From Knoxdaviesia capensis (taxonomy: Eukaryota; Ascomycota; Sordariomycetes; Microascales; Gondwanamycetaceae): 64,000 bases of DNA. Of the stretch, positions 55,848-64,000 are shown in pieces (the stretch's first letter is position 1; each line of letters starts with the position of its first letter). The notes beneath the pieces were generated by a model that made no database searches, was not told where the DNA came from, and saw only the letters and a list, made by a program, of their open reading frames with translations. Where the stretch lies: positions 372,001 through 436,000 of the forward strand of contig LNGK01000011.1 in NCBI GenBank assembly GCA_001510575.1. Direction: 5' to 3'. The position numbers and the translations under genes are program-made.

Positions 55848-57283
55848 ATGGTTCAGTCTCGTGCAGGTCGGGAATTGAAAAGTAAGCAAAGTCCCCATTT
55901 TGTTCTCTCCTGATTCCTCGCTTCCCCGTTGAAAAGAAAAATCAAGAAAGAACAACGTGGCTAACAGACCACTGTCCTGCTTTGGTAAAGAGGCGGCTGA
56001 GAAGGCGGCGGTCGCGAAACAAAAGGTCACCAAAGCGCGGTCCACCCGCGGAGATTCCCTCCGGTCCAAGGACCGGAAATCCGCCAAAGCCAAGTCGGCT
56101 ATTGAGCGGTCCACCAAGACAACCAAGTCAGGGGCAAGTGGTTCTGGCAGCGACTCAGGTAGCGATTCTGGCAGTGATTCGGGCAAGGACACCGACCATG
56201 ACGACGACGACGACGATGGCTACGGACGCCGGACGGGATCGTCCAAGAGAAAGCCGAGATCCAATGCCGACAAGGCCAGCAACTGGACCATGGCTCCCCG
56301 GAAGAGGCATCGGGGAAATAGAGGCGGAGTCACTCCGCGGGTTGCAGCGGCGTATGGTCCGTGGGACCAAGACGACGAGCTTGAAGACGAAGAGGATCCG
56401 CGCAGATCCAAGAGCAAGTAAGTAGCAGTGGAAGCGCCCATCTTGTTTCATGCTTCCCTCGCCCGCTAAGGCATCGCGTGGGCATCTCTGCTAATACCGT
56501 CGGTGGTGCTCAGGAAGTTCTTCAGCCTGGCCAAGATCGAACTGGACATCCGGGCCAGCCAGGACCGGAGACGACGCAAGTTCCTACTAAGATTCAAAAA
56601 CGAGTCTGAGGAACTGACAGATAAGCTCAAGGCTTCGGTCCACGAGGTGATGAGACTCCGGTAAGAAGGAACTCCTTGGCTTCCCCTTCGTGACGTGAGA
56701 TATCATGAAGACTAATTCAGGTATCCCACGGCGGCAATATAGAGCCACTCAGCTGGAGGAGGAAATGCCGACGCTGGAGGAGCCGTCCCGTGAAGAGTAC
56801 CCGGACATGGCGCGCGACATCGACACAGCATCCGAGCTCCTGCAGGAGGTGTTCACGCGCGTGGACCGCGGCAAGACCAACGGCGTGTTTGAGATGCACG
56901 AGAAGCTCAAAGACGTGAAGCTGGACCACGAAGAGCAGCTCCAAATGCTCGACTATGTGCGGGTGGCGGGCATCAACCTGTGCGAGGAGATCTTCCACCA
57001 CAACATTGGCACGGCCAACACGCGGCCCAGCACGGCGCGCGACGTGCTGACGGGCGTCGGGCTGAACCCGCTGGAGAAGTTTGTGCTTGAGGACATGCTG
57101 GCCAAGTCGGTGGCCGACCTGCGGCGGCAGACGTGGGCCACCAACATCTTGCGCCTCAAGGAGGCGATGAGTGAGGTTGAGTGGGTTCTGGAGGATATCG
57201 CGGAGGATGTGATGCCCGCGGGTGCTGGTCTTGGTCTGGGTCTTGGTCCTGGTGGCCGGAGCGGTGGTGGTGTGCTTATATAG
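55848..57283 (+). CDS. Unrecognised four-exon gene, basic/acidic N-terminus and helical C-terminus (382 aa)
   Basis: Family not recognised. Exons 55848-55881, 55991-56417, 56514-56660 and 56743-57283 keep one frame throughout. In introns 1 and 3 the first AG after the branch point (CTAACAG; CTAATTCAG) would break the frame; the next usable AG (TAAAG, ATATAG) restores it. The protein begins MVQSRAGRELKKAAEKAAVA. Residues 30-75 are Lys/Arg/Ser-rich, followed by alternating Ser/Asp/Gly and a DDDDDD run, then a basic stretch (APRKRHRGNRGG), suggesting a nuclear protein. From exon 3 it is helical and charged: AKIELDIRASQDRRRRKFLL, EELTDKLKASVHEVMRLR, LDYVRVAGINLCEEIFHHNI and LEKFVLEDMLAKSVADLRRQ. 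It ends in Gly repeats. Confidence 0.7.
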
Positions 57284-58297
57284 ATGGGCCTGGTCTGTTG
57301 CAGGTTGTGCTTTTTGATGTTGCTTGTGTTCTCATACCTCCACTGGGATGAGTTGATATCTGGCCTTCTGTTGGGGTTTTCATTCTTGTTTCAATCTTGA
57401 TTTTCTGATTTTCTCTGCTCTTTTCCTGTTCTCTGCCTTCTTTTGCTCTTTTTCTAACCTATTTCCATGATCTTGAATGGTTGGTCCCTAGGTGAGTTAT
57501 AAGGCGGATATGGACCTTCCTCCCTGTTGCACCATCATTTCTTTGTTTGTCATTCTTGTCTTTATATCTGTTATTTCTTCCTGATCTTTGAGCTGGTGTG
57601 TCTTGTGTGAGGGAGAGGTGGATATAGGTAGTTTGATTTGCTTGTTTTCATGTTATAGATATGCCTTTGGGATCTGAGGTTGCTCTTGTTTGTCTGTTTG
57701 ATCTGTTGTCCCACGTCTTTTCATGTATCGATTCGTTGAGTTAAGCAGGGATAGTCGAAATAGTGTCCCTTCTTAGGGTCTGAAGTTGTAGTGGTAGTCT
57801 ATAAGGCGGTGAGATCAGTACGCTGAACATCTGGCTGAGTAATAATGAAGGTCCGGCAGAATTAACTAATGGCCAGAGCGGTGGACAACTTTTGAGGTTT
57901 TCGACTTGGGGTACAAGTCCTAAAATGCGCTAGTCCCAATCTAGCCCTAGCGCGCACACAAATTTTGAACATTTGAATCCCCTCCACCAAAAATCTTTTT
58001 TTTTGCGTGGTGCCGAAAAGCACAGTAGAAGATTATCTCCCAATTCTTCCTTGCTCTCGCAATTTTTCCTTCCTTTTCTTCATTAACCCTCCATCCATAT
58101 ATTCACACCCACACGGCCACTCGAGTCCGTTAAATATCTGGTATTGTTCCCATTCTTGCGTTCTCGTTCGATATCCGAAGCATTTCCTTTTTTTTTCTCG
58201 CAATCGCCAGACGCCCAATTGTTCTGCGTGTACCGCCGCCCGGTTTTCATCGTTGTGCTAACATTGTGTGTCGTGGTCGTTTTGTGAACAGCCAACC
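57284..58297. other. Intergenic region upstream of eL15
   Basis: T-rich 3' region to about 57600, then mixed sequence. No telomere-like motif precedes this ribosomal protein gene. 58020-58290 is C/T-rich, as in highly expressed fungal genes. No tRNA could be folded from the 57780-57930 stretch. Confidence 0.5.
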
Positions 58298-59593
58298 ATG
58301 GGTGCCCTCAAGTACGTCGAAGAGCTGCAGAAGAAGAAGCAGTCGGATGTCATCCGCTTCCTCCTCCGGGTTCGCTGCTGGGAAGTACGTCGATAAGAAA
58401 ACCTCGAAATCCCTTTCTGTTTGCGTTGTTGTTGTTTTTTTGTGTTTTTTCTGTATCTTGTGGGTGGTCACGGCGTGTCCTCTCCCGGAGCGGTCCAAAC
58501 ACACAACTGGTTGAGAACCAGCCATCGAGTCTCGGAATGGACGAATGGAGGCGTCGCTCGGTCGCTAAGGGGGTGGTGGCGGGGCGGGCTGCGTGTATCT
58601 CTCTGCGGTCGATGCGGAATATCTTCGATACCAGGGGATGGAGTGTTCCAACTGGGACGCCGGTTGAGGGGCGGGCACGGAAGTGCTACGTCCCCGGTTG
58701 TGTCCCAGCTTTGAACCTTCAGGAATAGGGATTTCTCCTCAGGTTGAAACACCTGGGCTGATCTCCAGATACACGTGCAGCTCCGCAACCCCAGCGACCG
58801 ACGCTACACTCCATTCAACGTCCTCGAGACACACGAAGGCTCTCGACCAGCGGACCGCGCTGGCACGGGGACACACTTATGCCTGGCCGTACCTGTGCTA
58901 TACACTCGTTGAACATTTGCTGAGAGTGCATCAATATAGCTTCGCCAGTTGAACGTCATCCACCGCGCGTCGCGCCCGTCGCGCCCCGACAAGGCCCGCC
59001 GCCTGGGATACAAGGCCAAGCAGGGCTATGTCATCTACCGCGTGCGTGTTCGCCGCGGAGGCCGCAAGAAGCCGGTTGCCAAGGGTGCCACCTTCGGTAA
59101 GTTTGTCGTCTGTGTCTTTGGGGTGCTCAGCTTCTCTAGGGCAATCCCAGGAAGAAAGCGAAACACGAAACCCCGAAGGTCAAGTCCAATCGCCAAGCGA
59201 AAAACACATGCTAACTCCCCCCCAGGCAAGCCCACCAACCAGGGAGTGAACCAGCTCAAGTACCAGCGCTCGCTCAAGGCCACCGCCGAGGAGCGTGTCG
59301 GCCGCCGCTGCGCCAACCTGCGCGTGCTCAACTCGTACTGGATCAACCAGGACTCGACCTACAAGTACTTCGAGGTGATCCTCGTCGACCCGTCGCACAA
59401 GGCCATCCGCATCGACCCGCGCATCAACTGGATCGTCAACCCGGTGCACAAGCACCGCGAGTCGCGCGGCCTCACCGCCACCGGCAAGAAGTCGCGCGGC
59501 CTCAACAAGGGCCACCGCTACACCAAGACCCAGGCCGGCCGCAGAAAGACCTGGAAGCGCCACAACACCCTCTCGCTGTGGAGATACCGGTAA
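58298..59593 (+). CDS. RPL15: Cytosolic large-subunit ribosomal protein eL15
   Basis: Structural protein of the 60S subunit. Exons 58298-58384, 58940-59096 and 59226-59593 give 203 residues, the family length. It starts MGALKYVEELQKKKQSDVIR and crosses intron 1 within VRCWE-LRQLNVIHRASRPSRPD. It continues KARRLGYKAKQGYVIYRVRV, RRGGRKKPVAKGATFG, then KPTNQGVNQLKYQRSLKATA, LRVLNSYWINQDSTYKYFEV and HKHRESRGLTATGKKSRGLN, ending NTLSLWRYR. Intron 1 is 555 nt, far longer than the others here; its acceptor ATATAG is the one that restores the conserved ELRQLN junction. Confidence 0.96.
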
Positions 59594-62183
59594 ACGCGTG
59601 CGCTGCGCCGGAAGTGCCTGGTGGGTGTGCATGGTCCGGCTGTGTGTATGTCGCTGGTTGCTGCAACTGGTGGCATTCCCGGCGTACCGGGCATTCGGCA
59701 GAGATTGAATCTCGGCCCCGGTGCCGCACTCTCTTCCTGGACTTCCTTTTTTTTTGCTTTGTAGTTACGAACGTACGTTCTTCCAAGCAATAACAAAAAT
59801 CGGGCTTTTTTATCTTTTGGGGTCTGTCTTGAGCCTTCTTCTTCTTTTTTTAACGTTTTTTTCATGGGACTTGATTTTGTCATTATCGGGAGGAAAAGGT
59901 GAATGGATCCGTCTAGGAACATTAGGGGTATTCATTTTATTTTTTACCGAAGAGGAGCAATCTCAATAGAGGGTTGTGATCTCTTTTTGTTTTCCTTCCA
60001 TCTGATCTTGAGCTTGCCGTGTTCCTGTTATGGTGAATAAACCTGTGAAATGCAAAGTTTGGGGGGAGGGGGGAAGAGGCGGGAAGGATGTATCTTGCTG
60101 TGTCCTTGCCTGTGAACGTTATCTAGATACTGAAGTCCAGTCTGTAGATACGAATAGACGTTTGACAAGAAATATTCCGCTTGTGGGGATGGGAAGAGAG
60201 TAGGGTGAGACCCAATTGCTGGGGTTGCACCACCCCTCCTGGATCTAATGGGTGGTGTTTTTGGACCAAGTGTATAACCCCAACCCTAAGCCCGGCCCAT
60301 ATCTAGAGGAGACGGAAGCAACCGGCACACCCAGAAGAAACAACTCGGTATTTATTTAGGTCACGGGGAAAAATAAAGAAAATAAAACCGCTGGTATTTT
60401 TTTTAAACTCCAAGATCTGTCGGCAACCCCCGTAGAGAGTACGAGGTCCAGCGGCGCGGAGCACCTTTTCCGGGGCATTCTGAGGCAGTGATGGAGAGCC
60501 TGGGAGTCCACCGGACCGCGTCTTGCGGAACACGCACGTATCGCCCATCCGCGGCATCCGTGGCGGCAAGGCGGAACCAGGACCAGGACCAGGCCGGCAC
60601 GATCCACGCAGAAAGCCCCCATCCGGTCACACAGTTTCTGAAAAAAAAAAGGGGGGAACAAAGGAAGACCCGAATTTGGAAGTGAAGTGTGCGGTCCTTC
60701 TACACACCAGACCATCCTCCGGTCCACCACACACAGCAACATCCACTACTACCCACGAAGAACAAGACCCAGGACGGAAGAAAGAAGGAAAAAACAAAGG
60801 GGACGACTATGGAAAGCAAAAGCCGTCACCAGCAAAGCAATACCCCCGCCGGGTTCGTAAACGGCGTATCGACGGGACACGAGTCTTGCATGCTCGCTTC
60901 TTATGCGTGTTGAGAACACATGCACACCCGCACACACATAGAACGACAATCAGAAACCACCGGAAAGAAGAAAAAAAAAAACACAAGGTCAAGAGCATTT
61001 GAAGAAAAAGGATTTACAGAGAGCCGATGGAACAGATACAAGAACCGGCCGAAAAGAAAAGTAAAAAAGGAGTACAAAAGTGCGGACTCATGAAGTAGCA
61101 TGACGAGAGAAAAAGCAGAAGAAAGAATAGAAAACAGTATACCTAGCAAAAAGTACTAACACAAGAGAAACCAGAAGAAAAGGGTACAAAGATAAAAAAC
61201 GTCCCGGGGAAGAAAGAGGGATGCAGGGAAGATTACACGGAGAGATCAAGAGACGAAGACATGGAAAAGAAATACCCGGGTGTGAAGAAAGGAAAAAGAA
61301 AGATACCACCGCCACCGACTACTGCCGACCATCATGACGCCCGAATCACTCCCAGAAAGAGATGACCGGTCAAGGCACAATGACGGAACAACCCCCACAG
61401 AGCAACAAAAATAAAGGAAATAAAAACACGGAAGATAAAACCACCCTGAACATCAAGATCCCCCCTAATCTCTAACCCCCTCTCCCTTCTCTCCGGCGCA
61501 TGGGGATACATAAAAAGTTGGTACAGAGAGTACAGAGGCAATGAAAAAAGGAAGTTCGGAATCTCATGAAAAAAAAAAAGCACAAGCACACAGAAGCTGA
61601 AAAAAATACCAAACCAGACAAACAAGAGAAGAAAGTCCCCCGGGGACACGAGAACCAGGCGAGAGGTTCTAGAATCGTGGTGAGGGGGACAAAAAATACA
61701 ACGGGGGGGTGGGGAAGCGAAAAAAACATGGAACTATGGAGGACAGAACTCGCGGACAGCAGGACGGAAAAAGGCAAACGGAAGAGAAAAGAAACCAAGG
61801 CTCGTGTATCTAAAACGGACGGAGTTGTTGGAACAGGGACGAACAGAAGCTAGAAAGGAAAGAAGCCGAACGTGAAGGAACCAGGAAGAGATCTGGTTCC
61901 GCGTCTATTGGGTTGCCACCATAGAGAGCAGATTCACATGTGAATCGGCTTGGTCCGGGGAAAAAGGGGGGGGCGTCTTCTCTCTAGCACTGCCGTCGAC
62001 GAGAGGTTGTGAGAACATAAAAAAAAGCGAGGAAAGAGAAAACAAAGAAGCAGAACGAAGAGGAAAAAAAGTAGTAAACTAGTGTAAACGACCCTAAGAG
62101 AAAAAACTTCAAAAAAGGAGAAGGGAAAAAGGCGGGAAAAGGGGAAAGAGACTCCCAAGATCAAAAGCGACCACGAAAAGAGT
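59594..62183. other. Convergent 3' regions of eL15 and the Puf4-like gene
   Basis: 59594-60050 is T-rich. 60640-62180 is strongly purine/A-rich on the plus strand, that is T/C-rich on the transcript strand of the Puf4-like gene, consistent with a long 3' untranslated region. AACCCTAAG is at 60282-60290. No supported gene. Confidence 0.5.
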
Positions 62184-64000
62184 CTACAGCCACTGGGCCT
62201 CGCCGTTCTCGGCACCCATCACGGCGTTGACCGGGGCCCGCGAGCCCTGCTGCGAGTAGAACGCCGGCGGCGGCCGCACATGGTGGCCGTTGGGTCCGTG
62301 CACGCCGTTGCCGCCGTTGGCCATACCGCCGCCGTTCGGCCCGCCGCCATGGTGCAGGCCGTTGCCGTGGCCGTTGCCGTGGCCGTGGCCGTTGGCGCCG
62401 CCGTTGGACGAGCCGTTGGAGTAGCCGCTGGCGCTGCTCTGCCCGCCCGATCGCGGCGTCGGGTTGTTCTGGTTGGACGACGCAGAGCCGTGGGAAGTGG
62501 ACCCGCCGTTGGAGGTGGCCGAGCCGTTGGTCGACGGCAGCGCTGGGAGGAGCCCGTTAGTGGTGGCGTTGGCGTTGCTGTTGGCGTTGTTGTTGTTATT
62601 GTTGTTGCCGGCCGACATACCGCGCGAGCGCACGGGGATCTGCGCCTGCGCGGCGTCCGTCTGCGTGATCTGCGTGGTGCGCCCGTCGATCTGGTTGATG
62701 CGGCCGCCGATGCGGCGCCCATGCGGGGTCGAGCGGATCGCCGGTAGCATGGGCCGGATGGCGTCGATCAGCAACTGCTTCTTGAAAGTGGTGGCGTGGT
62801 CGAGCGCCGTCTGCACCACGTAGTTCGCGAAGCTGTCCTTCAGGCACTTCTCCAGCTCGCCGCTGTTGAGCAGCTCGTCGACAATCATGTCCTTGGACAC
62901 GTCGCCCGCGCAGCGGATGCACTTCTCAATCACGTTCGAGCTGAACTTGTGGCGCGACAGCGGCCCGATGCGCCCGCGGAACTGCGCCACCACCGGCTCC
63001 GTGTACTTGGACTGGTTTAGGTCGATGATGTACTGCACAACGTAGTTGCCGTACGGGTCCTGCACCAGCACGTGCGCGTGCTCGGTGATGCGCTGGATCA
63101 GCCACTCCTGCTGCTCCACATCCGCGTGGTCGATGCACCGCTGCAGCACGCAGCAGCCGTGGCGGTGCGTGCCAACGTCGATGCAGTTCTGGCCCACTGC
63201 GTCGAAGATGAACTGCGCGTTGGCAGACGTGAGCTTGTTGAGGCACTTCTGGATGACGTGGTTGCCGTTGAGGTCCTGGATCAGCTCCACCACACGGAAT
63301 CGGAGCGCCTCAATGATCAGCTGCACTTGCGTGGGCGTCGACACGAACTCAATCATCTTCTGAAGCGCGCGTGTGCCGTGCTGGTTGAGCGCGATACGGA
63401 CCATGTCGGAAGACGCGTTCTGGATGAGCCCAGTGCGTTCGTCGTCGTTGCAGAACTCCAGAAGCTTCTGGCACAGGTAGTTGCCGAACGGGTCTGTCAT
63501 GAGCTCGACGACGTTCTGGTGGGTCTCGGCCCAAATCTTGTGCACAACCTCGGGGTTGTGCTCCTCCAGACGCTTCTGGAGGTAGCGGCAGCCGTGCTGG
63601 TCCTTGCAAAGCTGGTAGATCTGGCCCACGACATTGTCGATGGGCAGATTGGCATACTTGGACATGGCTAGAGCGGCAGAAAAGACGTTAGTAGGCGGAG
63701 GAGGAACAGGCGGCAGGAAAACGGCGACTTACCCTCATTGTCTTGCTGGCGACGGTTCTGGATCACACGCGCCTGGCTGTCGCGAGCCGGAGCCGGAGCC
63801 GGAGTCGGGGGGCCGCCGTATACCGGCTGGAATCCGTTGAAGTTGGCCGGCGGATGCTGGAAACCGTTCATGGGCATGTTTTGCATGTTCTGCATGTTTT
63901 GCATTCCCATGGGCATCATCGGCATGAAACCATTGGCATTGCCGTTCATGCCAGCATACGGCTGCTGGGGGAAGAACCCATACCCAGGCGGTCCCATAGG
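62184..64000 (-). CDS. Puf4-like Pumilio RNA-binding protein, C-terminal part (runs off the right edge)
   Basis: Sequence-specific repressor of mRNAs. Two exons are visible: 64000-63733 (continuing beyond the window) and 63667-62184, joined as GAG-G|CC (donor GTAAGT, acceptor CTCTAG). The upstream exon is Met/Asn/Gly/Pro-rich (MGMQNMQNMQNMPMNGFQ). The ATG at 63997 is likely internal. After EAMSKYANLPIDNVVGQIYQ come eight canonical PUF repeats: DQHGCRYLQKRLEE, TDPFGNYLCQKLLEF, NQHGTRALQKMIEF, QDLNGNHVIQKCLNK, THRHGCCVLQRCIDH, QDPYGNYVVQYIIDL, RHKFSSNVIEKCIRC and KDSFANYVVQTALDH. The order and residues match yeast Puf4/Mpt5 more than Puf3. The C-terminus is Asn/Gly/Ser/His-rich low complexity ending GEAQWL. 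Confidence 0.92.

Noticed and set aside
57850..57935. GGCCAGAGCGGTGGAC, resembling a tRNA A box
   Set aside because: No proper B box or cloverleaf follows.

Overview
The window is nuclear DNA of a filamentous ascomycete (Pezizomycotina). The genes carry several short introns with GTAAGT/GTGAGT-type donors, CTAAC branch points and AG acceptors. Many coding exons are very GC-rich, intergenic DNA is long and pyrimidine- or purine-rich, TTAGGG-type motifs recur, and one Copia retrotransposon shows repeat-induced point mutation (RIP). The eL15 protein resembles what I recall from Aspergillus relatives, so Eurotiomycetes is my guess at class level; that is an inference.

Layout. 1-11 kb: the start of an aldo/keto reductase (-, cut by the window edge), a mitochondrial SelO-type protein AMPylator (+), the 75/78-kDa subunit of complex I (-, six exons), a coiled-coil protein of unknown role (-), and an ACBD5/Atg37-like acyl-CoA-binding membrane protein (-). 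11.4-17.0 kb: a RIP-mutated Ty1/Copia element with two LTRs and an assembly gap; it has no usable reading frame. 17.3-24 kb: an RNase III (-), mitoribosomal protein mS33 (+) and a PUF RNA-binding protein (+). 25-32 kb: a KPWE-motif peroxisomal (PEX39-like) protein (-), a PP2C phosphatase of the Ptc5/pyruvate dehydrogenase phosphatase type ending in AKL (+), and an unrecognised three-exon gene (+). 32.5-37 kb: a small one-span membrane protein (-), mitoribosomal protein uS5m (+) and the DASH kinetochore subunit Dad3 (-). 37-50 kb: about 13 kb with no gene I can support, broken by a small gap in a C run. 50-64 kb: a PSP1-domain protein with 30 consecutive glutamines (+), a possible three-span membrane protein (+), an unrecognised four-exon gene (+), ribosomal protein eL15 (+), and the 3' part of a Puf4-like protein (-, cut by the right edge).

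How the genes fit together. A large share serve mitochondria (SelO, NDUFS1, mS33, uS5m, Ptc5) or peroxisomes (Atg37-like, PEX39-like, and Ptc5 through its AKL end), and two PUF proteins are candidate regulators of mRNAs. They are not an operon or biosynthetic cluster, and the co-location may be chance. TTAGGG-like motifs lie 320-555 bp upstream of four of the mitochondrial genes.

The strongest unusual signal is the pair of LTRs. RIP-type differences between them switch direction once, at the same LTR position, so the two unmutated outer parts add up to one complete unmutated LTR. This is what insertion of a mutated element into an intact solo LTR by recombination, or an assembly join, would produce. 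Exon boundaries were worked out by hand from splice signals and reading-frame continuity; no transcript data or database search was available.
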